A DNA stretch of 20,548 nucleotides from Candidatus Auribacterota bacterium (GCA_016932965.1 JAFGBW010000201.1:1-20548); one strand, 5' to 3'. Positions 1-7,410 are shown, counted from the stretch's first letter. A program made the numbers and translations. The notes: generated from the letters alone by a model not told the origin.

Positions 1-849
1 AGAATCATACCTGAACTGCATGAATTCGCAAAGAGGAGGGACCACAGGATAAGAGAACTGGTTTCTTTAAGAAGATTTCAAATTTTATTGAGATCAGATT
101 CAATCATTCAGGGTGAACCGGAATATGCACGTTGTTACGCTCTTCTTTATTATATGAGGGCCCATCCAAAGCAGGATCACGCACAAACAATTCGATCACT
201 GGAGGAAACGATTTCTGATTCAGAAGCTCTGCATGCTGTCTTTATACGCTATGTGACAGATGTTACTGATGCCGCTTTACAGGAGCCTCAGACCCCGAAA
301 TTTGAGGATCCTGTCAAAAAAATTGACCGTGAACAGATCCTCGAAGCCGCAATGGGGCCTTATAGACAGATCCCCTTTGATACCACAAGGGAGAAAATGC
401 TTTATGCCGCCCAATTATGGGCTGATTTATACCAGACTATTCACATCCCCCTGAATACGAATGGGGCAAAAAACCCCTTCTTTGATGTTGTCTCCTTTTA
501 CAAAAGGATACTCAGCCGCTCAATGACTGAAAATTTGGATACGATAATCACTGCCATGCGTGCAACCTCTCATGGGATTAAAACCGCCAACACAAAAACC
601 TATCTCAATGGATTACAGCAGCAAGGAATAGCCTTCCTGGACGAAACTCATCTGTCCGGTTTAGCGGAAGCCGTCATGCTAGACGCTGCAAGAGTTCTCG
701 ATCCTTCCCAGATCAGCATTTTCAGACGATGCCTGCCGAAACATGTAAGAAGGGAAATCCGGGTCGTAGAAGAATTGAGGCCGAGACCGGTAAGAAAGAG
801 ACGCCAGGAGGGTACAGAACAATTGAGTTTGTTTGACGAAGCTTCCTGA
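1..849 (+). CDS. Unrecognised protein, 5'-truncated, with C-terminal QLSLF motif
   Basis: The frame is open from the first base of the window (codons aga atc ata...) to a TGA at 847-849, so the gene starts upstream; a TTG at 88 is only an internal codon and has no ribosome site. About 282 residues are visible. They are soluble, with no membrane segment or signal peptide, and read as mainly helical. The C-terminal 40 residues are strongly basic (RPRPVRKRR) and end in EQLSLFDEAS. QLSLF matches the consensus pentapeptide by which bacterial proteins bind the beta sliding clamp (QL-S/D-LF, established for polymerases, MutS and others), so a DNA replication or repair role is possible but inferred from five residues only. 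I do not recognise the rest of the protein. It is separated from the next gene by 76 bases containing a good promoter, so it is probably the end of its own unit. Confidence 0.75.
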   Translation, partial: RIIPELHEFAKRRDHRIRELVSLRRFQILLRSDSIIQGEPEYARCYALLYYMRAHPKQDHAQTIRSLEETISDSEALHAVFIRYVTDVTDAALQEPQTPKFEDPVKKIDREQILEAAMGPYRQIPFDTTREKMLYAAQLWADLYQTIHIPLNTNGAKNPFFDVVSFYKRILSRSMTENLDTIITAMRATSHGIKTANTKTYLNGLQQQGIAFLDETHLSGLAEAVMLDAARVLDPSQISIFRRCLPKHVRREIRVVEELRPRPVRKRRQEGTEQLSLFDEAS

Positions 850-863
850 TCAATAAAAAGGCT

Positions 864-893
864 TTGGCAGTCATGATCCATTCATGCTACACT
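864..893 (+). promoter_or_regulatory. Sigma70-like promoter for the 926-3353 unit
   Basis: TTGGCA at 864-869 (5 of 6 to the -35 consensus) and TACACT at 888-893 (4 of 6 to the -10) are 18 bases apart in the short gap between a stop codon and the GT2 start. Transcription would begin near 900, giving a leader of about 25 bases. Prediction from sequence only. Confidence 0.4.
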
Positions 894-925
894 AAAGATC
901 CTCACTGATACCGAGAATCATTGAT

Positions 926-1891
926 ATGCCCCGCATACAAAAAACTATTTATATGCCCGTCAAAAAATTATCCGTTATCGTGCCTTGTTATAATGAGGCT
1001 GATGTCATTACTGATTCCTATTCCAGCATTAAAAAAGTCCTGGAAACCAATTTCCCGGATCTGCATGAAATGATTTTCATTGACGACGGCAGCACGGACA
1101 ACACCTTGTCCCTTCTCAGGGAACTGGCCGCAAAAGACAGCACAGTCAAAATCATAACTTTTTCAAGAAATTTCGGACAGCAGCCGGCCATTTCAGCAGG
1201 CATCCACTGTTGTCAGGGGGAACTCGCAGTCATCATGGACGCCGACCTCCAGGACCCTCCCGCCCTCATCCCCGAAATGGTGAGAATGCATGAAAAAGAA
1301 AAAGCCAACGTGATTTACGCGGTCAGAAGGCAGCGGCTGGGTGAAGGGGCTTTTAAAAAGATCACTTCCTCTCTTTATTACCGTATCCTGAATTATCTCT
1401 CGAACATGGAACTGCATGAGGATACCGGCGATTTCAGGCTGATAGACAAAAACGTGATCGATGCCTTCCGCGCTTTGAAAGAAAAAAATAAATACATACG
1501 GGGACTCATCAGCTGGCTGGGTTTTAAGCAGATACCGGTTTATTACGACAGAAGCCCGCGTTTCAAGGGCAAGACAAAATATTCGCTGAGCAAAATGCTC
1601 AGTTTTGCAGGAACCGGACTGTTATATTTTTCCACAAAACCTCTTCTCTTGACGGTCATTTTAGGGTTTCTCTGCACTCTGGTCGGTCTTTTTTTAGGCG
1701 TATTTTTCGTCATTAAAAAGGCCCTGTATCCGCAGGAGTTTGTGCACGGCTGGACATCCACCATCATCATCATCATCTTTTTCGGAGGGATCCAACTCAT
1801 CTCCATCGGAGTATTAGGCAGATACATCGGGAGCATTTTTGAAGAAATAAAAGGCCGGCCTGAATACATCATCAAAGAGCAAATCAATTGA
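926..1891 (+). CDS. GT2 polyprenyl-phosphate glycosyltransferase (DPM1/GtrB/ArnC-like)
   Basis: This 321-residue protein has the full pattern of the DPM1/GtrB/ArnC family: LSVIVPCYNEAD (15-26), DDGSTD (53-58), DADLQDP (105-111, metal/nucleotide-sugar binding), TGDFRL (167-172) and RFKGKTKYS (212-220), then two membrane segments near 233-264 and 278-299 as in GtrB. Family members move a sugar from a nucleotide donor to undecaprenyl phosphate at the inner membrane face; the product feeds GT-C enzymes outside. Which sugar cannot be read. The ATG at 926 has a weak GAG site 10 bases upstream; a second ATG at 953, just before the core, is possible but lacks a site. The next gene, a GT-C-like membrane protein, begins 4 bases after the stop, so donor maker and putative user are co-transcribed. 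Confidence 0.9.
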   Translation: MPRIQKTIYMPVKKLSVIVPCYNEADVITDSYSSIKKVLETNFPDLHEMIFIDDGSTDNTLSLLRELAAKDSTVKIITFSRNFGQQPAISAGIHCCQGELAVIMDADLQDPPALIPEMVRMHEKEKANVIYAVRRQRLGEGAFKKITSSLYYRILNYLSNMELHEDTGDFRLIDKNVIDAFRALKEKNKYIRGLISWLGFKQIPVYYDRSPRFKGKTKYSLSKMLSFAGTGLLYFSTKPLLLTVILGFLCTLVGLFLGVFFVIKKALYPQEFVHGWTSTIIIIIFFGGIQLISIGVLGRYIGSIFEEIKGRPEYIIKEQIN

Positions 1892-1895
1892 TCAC

Positions 1896-3353
1896 ATGAA
1901 CGAGCATAAGCTGGAACACCCGCTATTTTTGTTCATCAGCGTCACGCTCATTCTTCTGACCGCCAATGGAGAATATCTTTTTGATCCCCCTTACTGGGAC
2001 GCCCAGGGAGGATCTTTCCTTCAAGCCGCCTGGCTTATTGAAAACAGCTTTGATTATCTCTGGCTTTTTCATGAGAAGGGTTATATGCAGGGAGGGCCTA
2101 ATGTCTATTATCTCAATATCGTGCCTTTGCTGTACGCTGTCTTTCTTATATTCATCAAACCGGCCTTGGTTTTTTTTATCCTGCATCTTTTAAACATCTT
2201 CTGCACAGCTGTCACCTGCGTTGTCTTTTATCGGATTGCCAGAAGCGTTTTTTCATCCGGACTCTCCGTTTTGTTTTGTTTTGCCTGTCTCCTCAATCCC
2301 ATTCTGTCCGGACAGACCGCGGGCATCAATATGGAGCTTTATCTCTTGTTATTCTCGGCTTTGTCCATTTACTGCTTTCATGTCGGAAAATACCCCCTTG
2401 CTGTCATCCTATGCATCAGCGCCTATTTTTTTAAATCCAGCGCCATCATACTGGGAATGGCATACGGAGTATTTTATCTGGCCGAATCCGTAAAAAGTCT
2501 GCTGAAAAAGGAAAAACCATCCTTTCCCTATACCCTGTGTCTTCCTGTTTTCATCATGGTCATTTTGAGCTTTGTGTCCTCGGATTCAGACAGATATTTT
2601 TCCCAGTCAAACCTGATGGAGAAAATATCGCGGTTTCAAGAGGAAATCGTCCATCATTTCCCGGACCAGGGACTGATTCTTGCCCTGATCATTGTGACGG
2701 CTGTTTATTATTTTTTCAAACACGGTTTAAAAAACAGCTTCATGAATTTTCTTCTCATCTATACTCTGGGCTGTTATGCCGCCTATAGCAACTGCTTCTG
2801 GCCATTGCCCAGATATACGGCCTCCTATATTTTCCCGGCCTTTCTATGTTCAGGATTCCTGCTTGCAAAAACCTTCCGCAATCAACTCATGGCCTTTTTG
2901 CTTTTTTCTTCGCTTTCCATATTTGGAATGATGAACCAGCACGGAAAATTTCTCCCCAAGCTCCATCCGCAAATATCCAGGGCCGGGGCCAATCTTGAAA
3001 GAAGCAGGGAATATCTGACGGATTTGGAAGCCAATATCAGGACATGCCGTTTCATCGAAAACAATTATGCTGACGCGGAAATCGGAGTGAGCAGGAATTT
3101 CTACTGGATGCTGACCAATCCCTTCCTGGGATATGTGACGCGAACTGTGGAGAAAGCATTTATTCTTTCATCTGATTATTTCCAAAGCGAAGCATTTGAT
3201 TTAAAAAACGCGGATACCTTGTACCTGTATGCACCCCATTTCATCAGGCCTCCTGAGTTGAATGACCACTTTCAAATACTGTATGTGGATCAAAGTCTTG
3301 AAGGGACCCCAGTGGTGTTGTTTAAGAAATCCGGATTAACCGGGAATGGATAA
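1896..3353 (+). CDS. Polytopic membrane protein, GT-C glycosyltransferase-like
   Basis: The 485-residue protein is hydrophobic over residues 10-350, with roughly ten membrane segments, and ends in a soluble domain (about 355-485). After TM1 comes a loop with acidic residues (D30-PPYWD35-AQGG), the position where GT-C enzymes carry their catalytic or metal-binding Asp/Glu; WDAQGGSFLQAAWL resembles the start of PMT_2/ArnT-type proteins. Family members take a sugar from a polyprenyl-phosphate carrier. The gene follows the GT2 gene by 4 bases, which is the usual pairing of donor synthesis and transfer. Sequence identity to any named family is not evident to me, and the acceptor (protein, lipid or polysaccharide) is unknown. 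The start ATG at 1896 has no strong ribosome site, which suits translational coupling. Confidence 0.7.
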   Translation: MNEHKLEHPLFLFISVTLILLTANGEYLFDPPYWDAQGGSFLQAAWLIENSFDYLWLFHEKGYMQGGPNVYYLNIVPLLYAVFLIFIKPALVFFILHLLNIFCTAVTCVVFYRIARSVFSSGLSVLFCFACLLNPILSGQTAGINMELYLLLFSALSIYCFHVGKYPLAVILCISAYFFKSSAIILGMAYGVFYLAESVKSLLKKEKPSFPYTLCLPVFIMVILSFVSSDSDRYFSQSNLMEKISRFQEEIVHHFPDQGLILALIIVTAVYYFFKHGLKNSFMNFLLIYTLGCYAAYSNCFWPLPRYTASYIFPAFLCSGFLLAKTFRNQLMAFLLFSSLSIFGMMNQHGKFLPKLHPQISRAGANLERSREYLTDLEANIRTCRFIENNYADAEIGVSRNFYWMLTNPFLGYVTRTVEKAFILSSDYFQSEAFDLKNADTLYLYAPHFIRPPELNDHFQILYVDQSLEGTPVVLFKKSGLTGNG

Positions 3354-3380
3354 TAAAACATGAATTTAAAAAAGCATTCA

Positions 3381-3406
3381 TATCCTTGCCTGAACATGGC
3401 AAGATA
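3381..3406 (+). other. Stem-loop between the GT-C gene and selC
   Basis: CTTGCC at 3385-3390 pairs with GGCAAG at 3398-3403 around a 7-base loop, and TAT/ATA outside can add three pairs across one bulged C. There is no T-run after it, so it is not a convincing intrinsic terminator; it could be a weak terminator or a processing element ahead of selC. Confidence 0.3.
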
Positions 3407-3453
3407 AAACCTGATTCATTCAAAACATAACGGACTGAACTGAAACAAAGATG

Positions 3454-3548
3454 GAAGGTGTTTAGTGTCTGGCGATACTCGCAGTCTTCAAAACTGTTGT
3501 GGGGCCGAACAGGTTCAGGTTGGGTTCGATTCCCATACGCCTCCGCCA
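3454..3548 (+). tRNA. selC: Selenocysteine tRNA (anticodon TCA)
   Basis: The 95-base gene folds as a bacterial tRNA-Sec. The D stem is six pairs (AGTGTC 3464-3469 with GATACT 3474-3479) closing a four-base loop. The anticodon arm GCAGT-CTTCAAA-ACTGT (3481-3497) carries TCA at 3488-3490. A long variable arm (GGGCC 3502-3506 with GGTTC 3512-3516) follows, then a T arm with TTCGATT. The 3' acceptor strand ACGCCTCC (3537-3544), discriminator G and encoded CCA (3546-3548) complete it. Length, six-pair D stem and TCA anticodon separate it from tRNA-Ser and from suppressors. The acceptor stem is imperfect: the 5' strand pairs in register only if A3455 opposes C3543, or if one A is bulged. The organism therefore likely reads some UGA codons as selenocysteine, with SelA, SelB and SelD elsewhere. 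Confidence 0.92.
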
Positions 3549-3585
3549 TATTCTTCTCTTTTAATAAATTACCTCCTGTTCATGA

Positions 3586-3942
3586 ATGTCTTCAGAGTCC
3601 GCGGGAAAAAAACTGATCCGATCCTATGGGGAAGGATTATTCAAGGCAAAATTGAGAAGATTGCTGGAAAAAACGCGCCATGATATCATTTCAGGCGCAG
3701 ACAAAGCATTCCTTTCAGGAAAAGAGAGGGAACAGACTCTTGAAAAACGCCTAAAAAAACTGATGCTGTTATTCAAGCAGCAGGAGAGGGTCACTTTGGC
3801 CGAATTCAGAAAGGAAACCGGACTCAACAGAAATCTCGCCGTGACCATTCCGGAACAGATGGATGAAAAAGGAGTGGCCAGACGCAAAGGAGAAGGAAGA
3901 ATTTTAAGAATTGATCCTGCTGATAAAGATATAATCAGCTGA
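3586..3942 (+). CDS. Stand-alone SelB-type C-terminal winged-helix protein
   Basis: The 118-residue protein begins at ATG 3586, just after an in-frame TGA and 37 bases past selC. Residues 54-108 follow the pattern of the last winged helix of SelB: VTLAEFRKETGLNR, then a helix ending MDEKG, then VARRKGEGRIL, matching the family pattern (h)T-x-x-x-FR-x-x-x-G-x-x-R ... E-x-x-D-x-x-G-x-x-R-x-G-x-x-R-h-L. In SelB this domain holds the SECIS hairpin of selenoprotein mRNA. SelB's GTPase domain and its other winged helices are absent, and the 50 residues in front are basic and helical without a clear counterpart. It could be a remnant of selB, a free SECIS- or tRNA-binding protein, or an unrelated small winged-helix DNA binder. 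No Shine-Dalgarno site is visible. The position beside selC is the main support for a selenocysteine link. Confidence 0.6.
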   Translation: MSSESAGKKLIRSYGEGLFKAKLRRLLEKTRHDIISGADKAFLSGKEREQTLEKRLKKLMLLFKQQERVTLAEFRKETGLNRNLAVTIPEQMDEKGVARRKGEGRILRIDPADKDIIS

Positions 3943-4008
3943 AATTTTACTATCGTTAATCATACAGAAGATGAATTTTAATTTGAAGCATTGAATTAGT
4001 AAGAAGCC

Positions 4009-5403
4009 ATGAAATCCTTGATTGAACTACCAACTCAAAATTCAAAATCCACAACTCACAACTCTTTCCTCGTCGGTCTCCTTCTTTTTCTTGTCATCGT
4101 CATTTCCTATTCTCCCTCTTTGAAAACAGGGTTCCTCTGGGATGACAAGGGCTCGGTTCAATTCAATCCCTATCTTTTACGGGTAGACGTCAGCACTTTT
4201 TTTTCCAATTGTGAAGCCTCATTACCCCATGGGAACAAGGAAATATACCGTCCATTGAGAACGCTGTTTCTCAGCCTGATCCGCTGTTTTTTTGGTCCTG
4301 ATCCGATGCCTTTCCACGCCTTTAATATGCTGCTTCATTTCCTCGTCTGTCTGATGATTTATCATTACCTCCGCATTCTTTTTTCCAGATCAACCGCCTT
4401 TTTAACCAGCCTGCTTTTTGCCATCCATCCGGTTCATTCGGAATCCCTGAATCTGATCATCGGCAGCGCTGATTTGTTGTGCCTTTTTTTTCTTTTATTC
4501 GCCCTGACCGCTAACCACATGTCCGGATACAGAAAAACCATTTTAACGGCTATCTTTCTGCTGTTTGCCCTGTTCAGCAAAGAAACTGCCGTCATCGGTT
4601 TACCTCTTGTCTGGCTGGATGATTTCCAGCAGGGGAAAAAAAACCTTAAAAAAATTCTATTCAACGTCCGGACTTTTCTCTATCTGGGGATCACATTCTT
4701 TTATCTGTTCATCCGCTGGTCCCTAACCGGTAAGATGACCCAATTAAGCCATCATGGAAATACCTGGCTGCACCACATCGACTTTGCCTTGCAGGGATTT
4801 CTTACCTATATGAGGCTTTTTATCTGGCCGCGGAACCTCAAACTGGACTACATTTTTTTCCCCGGCCCTTTTTGGCTGACCGCCCTGGTATTTTTCATTG
4901 TCGGCACGGGCATCTTTTGGCTATACAAAAAAAGCCCGGCTGCTTCTCCATTCAGGTATGGACTGGCGTGGTTCTTTATCTGCTATCTTCCTATATCCAA
5001 TATACTTCCGATTAAAACCGTGGTCTCAGAACGGCTGATGTATCTGCCCTCTTTAGGGTTGTGTCTATTTTTCTCCGCCCTGATTGAACAATGGATGGCA
5101 CGGAAAAAAATACAGGGACGGATTTTTTTCTTTTCTCTTGCATGTGTTTTTTCTTTTTTGACTCATGCAAGAAATAAGGAATGGAACAACGAAGACGTGT
5201 TCTGGAAATTAAATCTGCAAAGGGCTCCGATGAGCGCCAGGGCCCATGCGAACTATGCCGTCAGGATGATGCTGCAAAAGGATTACAAAAGCGCCGAGTG
5301 CCTGTTTGAAACAGCGGTCGCCTACAATCCGAATGAAAAGGCTTTCAGACAAGGGCTGGAGAGGGTGAGACAGGAAAAAAACAAACTCTTCAGCCATGAA
5401 TGA
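4009..5403 (+). CDS. TMTC-like GT-C membrane glycosyltransferase with C-terminal TPR
   Basis: This 464-residue protein carries the signature of TMTC/DUF1736-type GT-C proteins: FLWDD at 42-46 in the first periplasmic loop, YRPLRTLFLSL (80-90), HPVHSES (140-146) followed by a long membrane helix, SKETAV (190-195), SERLMYLPSLG (340-350), then RNKEWNNEDVFW and one TPR-like helical pair (about 405-442). TMTC members are O-mannosyltransferases in animals; bacterial relatives are thought to glycosylate exported proteins, but substrate and sugar cannot be seen here. There are about ten membrane segments. The first 20 residues (PTQNSKSTTHNS) come from a low-complexity CAACTCAAAATTC-like stretch, unusual for this family. 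A weak site (AAGAAG) precedes the ATG. The next two genes, also with TPR or glycosyltransferase content, lie in the same direction. Confidence 0.85.
   Translation: MKSLIELPTQNSKSTTHNSFLVGLLLFLVIVISYSPSLKTGFLWDDKGSVQFNPYLLRVDVSTFFSNCEASLPHGNKEIYRPLRTLFLSLIRCFFGPDPMPFHAFNMLLHFLVCLMIYHYLRILFSRSTAFLTSLLFAIHPVHSESLNLIIGSADLLCLFFLLFALTANHMSGYRKTILTAIFLLFALFSKETAVIGLPLVWLDDFQQGKKNLKKILFNVRTFLYLGITFFYLFIRWSLTGKMTQLSHHGNTWLHHIDFALQGFLTYMRLFIWPRNLKLDYIFFPGPFWLTALVFFIVGTGIFWLYKKSPAASPFRYGLAWFFICYLPISNILPIKTVVSERLMYLPSLGLCLFFSALIEQWMARKKIQGRIFFFSLACVFSFLTHARNKEWNNEDVFWKLNLQRAPMSARAHANYAVRMMLQKDYKSAECLFETAVAYNPNEKAFRQGLERVRQEKNKLFSHE
4030..4064 (+). repeat. Degenerate CAACTCAAAATTC-type short tandem repeat
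   Basis: The stretch is made of near repeats of (C)AACTCA and AATTCAAA inside the 5' end of the TMTC-like gene. It is pyrimidine-poor on this strand and unlike the sequence around it. Similar heptamer-like repeats occur as intergenic short tandem repeats in some bacteria; here it is read as protein (residues 8-19). Confidence 0.4.
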
Positions 5404-5506
5404 AAAACCTTGCCTTCAAATTTAAGTTTGATTTAATAATTCCTTTTCCTAAAGAATTCGGTGGAAATAATCAGCCATTAAAAATACAGGAGATAAATAA
5501 ATAGCG

Positions 5507-5980
5507 ATGAACCATAGCAGGATTATAATCAGCCTCATATTGTGTCTGTTTTTGTTCTCTTGGAAGGCTTTTGCAGAAAGTCCTGAACGACTCAATAATA
5601 AGGCCATCAATAAATACAAAGAAGGAAACACACAGGAAGCCCTGGAGTACATGAACCAGGCAATCCAATTGTCCCAGGGGAACCCGATTTTATACAGCAA
5701 CCGAGGCGTTCTCAAAGCTCGTCTCAAGGATGAATTCGGCGCTCTAGCCGATTACAACAAGGCCATCGAGCTAAAACCTAGTGACGCTCATTGTCTGGCC
5801 TTGATCTATTTCAACCGGGGAAAACTCAAATTAAAACGGAATAAAATCGAAGCGGCCATCCGGGATTTCGACAAGGCCATTTCCTTTGATCCCAAGTACG
5901 CTCCTCCTTATAAAGCCCGGGCAAAAGCCAAATGGAAAAGTGCTCAGGCGGATTTCATCCTGTATCACAAAAAGAAATAG
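5507..5980 (+). CDS. Secreted TPR protein
   Basis: The 157-residue protein starts with a signal peptide (basic NHSR, a hydrophobic core and AFA before ES, cleavage near residue 23). It then has three tetratricopeptide repeats at about 26-59, 60-93 and 98-132, each with the usual G/A and D-P positions (NPILYSNRG, ELKPSDA, SFDPKYA), and a basic tail. It should be exported to the periplasm or be a membrane-facing adaptor; TPRs bind proteins, and no catalytic domain is present. AGGAGA at 5488-5493 serves as ribosome site, though 13 bases from the ATG is long. Its TAG stop shares one base with the GTG start of the following glycosyltransferase gene, so the two are translated together and may act together. 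Confidence 0.85.
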   Translation: MNHSRIIISLILCLFLFSWKAFAESPERLNNKAINKYKEGNTQEALEYMNQAIQLSQGNPILYSNRGVLKARLKDEFGALADYNKAIELKPSDAHCLALIYFNRGKLKLKRNKIEAAIRDFDKAISFDPKYAPPYKARAKAKWKSAQADFILYHKKK

Positions 5981-7134
5981 TGAAAATCGCTCTATATATC
6001 GGCAGAGGGATTGCGGCCCCTTTCATTGTCAGATCTTCCGGAGAGGCTTTTCAAAAATCCGGACATGAAATCCAATTTGTTCCCATCCGGGAAGAGAAAC
6101 AGGAAATCAGTCCGCTGCTTCGGGATTTTTCTCCGGACCTGGTCATCGCGCTCGATCATACCGGTATCCATGACGAAGAATTTGCCAAAGCAGGGGTGTT
6201 CTATTGCACCTGGTTTGTGGACCATCCTTACTACTATGTCGACAAAGACAACATCAACGATTTTCATCTGGCAGCCGTAACGGATTCGTCTTTCATGGCC
6301 CCTTTGGCTAAAATCGGATGTTCCCGGGTTGTTTATTGCCCTTTAGCTTATGATCCGACCCTTTTCCGCTTGGCCCCCCGCGACACTGAGCCTGAAATGG
6401 ATATATCCTATGTGGGCAGTTTCTCCAATCTGCCCGATCATTTCCGTCAGGACCGCCTGAAGCAGTTTCACCCCTTTTTCAATGTGATCGTGGAAGAGGC
6501 CCTCTCAATCAAGAAAGCACATCCGCAAATGCCCTTGTTCGAAACCCTCCTGGAAACGGAAAAAAACCTGAAAACGGATTTTTTAAAGAATTTTAGCGCC
6601 GCACAAATCGGTGCCATGATTTATCTCATGGATATCGAAAAGGATGCGACTCATAAAATGCAGATGGTCAAGACATTTGCATCCGAAAAACTCACCATCT
6701 ATGGAAACGAAAACTGGCAGATTCTTCTCGATAAGGGCTCCGTTTTTTCCTTTAAAGGAGGAGCGGTTTACGACAGGGGACTCTCTGATATCTATAAAAG
6801 GACAAAAGTGAATCTGATCGTCACGCGTCCCCAGCTTGCAAACGGCGTGAATCAGCGGGTGTTCGACATCGCCGCTGTCAGGGGTTTTTTCCTTTGCGAC
6901 GAGCGAGAAGGACTGAAGGAGATTTTCCCTTCTGTCTGGGAAAAAATCCGCTACCGGAATTTCGATGAGATGAAAGAAAAAGCCGATTATTTCCTGTCAC
7001 ATGAAAAGGAAAGAAAAGAGATAGCCCGGGAACTCCATCACAGCATCGCAGAAAACCACACCTATGAAAAAAGAATGTCCAATCTTTTGGACGGATTGAA
7101 TAATTTCATGAGGAAAAAGAAAAGCCCGGAATGA
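5980..7134 (+). CDS. CgeB/DUF3880-type glycosyltransferase (GT-B)
   Basis: I place the start at GTG 5980, inside the TAGTG junction with the previous gene; the frame stays open to 5932, but those residues overlap the TPR gene and precede the natural first strand KIALYIGRGIA. The 384-residue protein has two Rossmann-like halves. The first (1-135) shows SPDLVIALDHTG and CTWFVDHPYYY (76-86), typical of the DUF3880/CgeB N-terminus; the second begins at MDISYVGSFS (140-149) and contains NLIVTRP...GVNQRVFDIAAVRGFFLCDEREGL, the sugar-nucleotide binding part of the glycosyl transferases family 1_2. It is cytoplasmic, without membrane segments. Related proteins glycosylate spore coat, flagellin or maturation proteins; the acceptor here is unknown. 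The stop codon lies in the loop of the terminator that follows. Confidence 0.85.
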   Translation: MKIALYIGRGIAAPFIVRSSGEAFQKSGHEIQFVPIREEKQEISPLLRDFSPDLVIALDHTGIHDEEFAKAGVFYCTWFVDHPYYYVDKDNINDFHLAAVTDSSFMAPLAKIGCSRVVYCPLAYDPTLFRLAPRDTEPEMDISYVGSFSNLPDHFRQDRLKQFHPFFNVIVEEALSIKKAHPQMPLFETLLETEKNLKTDFLKNFSAAQIGAMIYLMDIEKDATHKMQMVKTFASEKLTIYGNENWQILLDKGSVFSFKGGAVYDRGLSDIYKRTKVNLIVTRPQLANGVNQRVFDIAAVRGFFLCDEREGLKEIFPSVWEKIRYRNFDEMKEKADYFLSHEKERKEIARELHHSIAENHTYEKRMSNLLDGLNNFMRKKKSPE

Positions 7135-7149
7135 CCTTCCGGGCTTTTC
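7119..7149. terminator. Bidirectional intrinsic terminator
   Basis: A perfect 13-base-pair stem (7119-7131 with 7137-7149) closes a five-base loop, TGACC. The arms carry AAAA/TTTT ends, so both strands have a U-rich tail. It ends the glycosyltransferase unit on the plus strand and the initiator tRNA on the minus strand. The TGA stop of the glycosyltransferase gene (7132-7134) sits in the loop. Confidence 0.9.
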
Positions 7150-7159
7150 TTTCATAAAA

Positions 7160-7233
<74 letters not shown>

Positions 7234-7270
7234 GCTGTTTTTTGTTATGATTTTTTAAAAGGGGAGGTAA

Positions 7271-7308
7271 TGCGGGAAAAACTTTTTTATAAAAAAGTTT
7301 TTCCCGCA
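7271..7308. repeat. Perfect 38-base palindrome
   Basis: The left half starts TGCGGGAAAAAC and runs into TTTTTTA; the right half is its exact reverse complement with no loop, 19 pairs in all. Short AAAAGGG/CCCTTTT arms (7257-7263 and 7309-7315) flank it. With T-runs inside the arms it could act as a terminator or as a dispersed palindromic element; it lies upstream of the initiator tRNA gene. Confidence 0.85.
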
Positions 7309-7331
7309 CCCTTTTCAAAAAATTTTATCGG

Positions 7332-7366
7332 CATTTTCATGGAAACAAACTGTTTCCATGAAAATG
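7332..7366. repeat. Perfect 16-bp inverted repeat with a 3-base loop
   Basis: CATTTTCATGGAAACA (7332-7347) and its exact complement TGTTTCCATGAAAATG (7351-7366) enclose AAC. On the minus strand the stem is followed eight or so bases later by TTTTTT, so it could terminate transcription coming from dnaJ or the small ORF. Confidence 0.85.
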
Positions 7367-7380
7367 GGATCAATTTCAGT

Positions 7381-7410
7381 CAGGATACAAAAGGCTAAAG
7401 GTTTATCCTG
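7381..7410. repeat. Short inverted repeat CAGGATA/TATCCTG
   Basis: Seven pairs (7381-7387 with 7404-7410) around a 16-base loop. Alone it is weak; it is listed because it is the third inverted repeat in a row in this gap. Confidence 0.45.

Noticed and set aside
1760-1790. CATCAT triplet repeat in the GT2 gene
   Set aside because: It simply encodes isoleucines of a membrane helix in the expected place.
3454-3600. selC as an integration site for a genomic island
   Set aside because: selC is a known island site in enterobacteria, but I see no integrase and no repeat of the tRNA 3' end elsewhere in the window.
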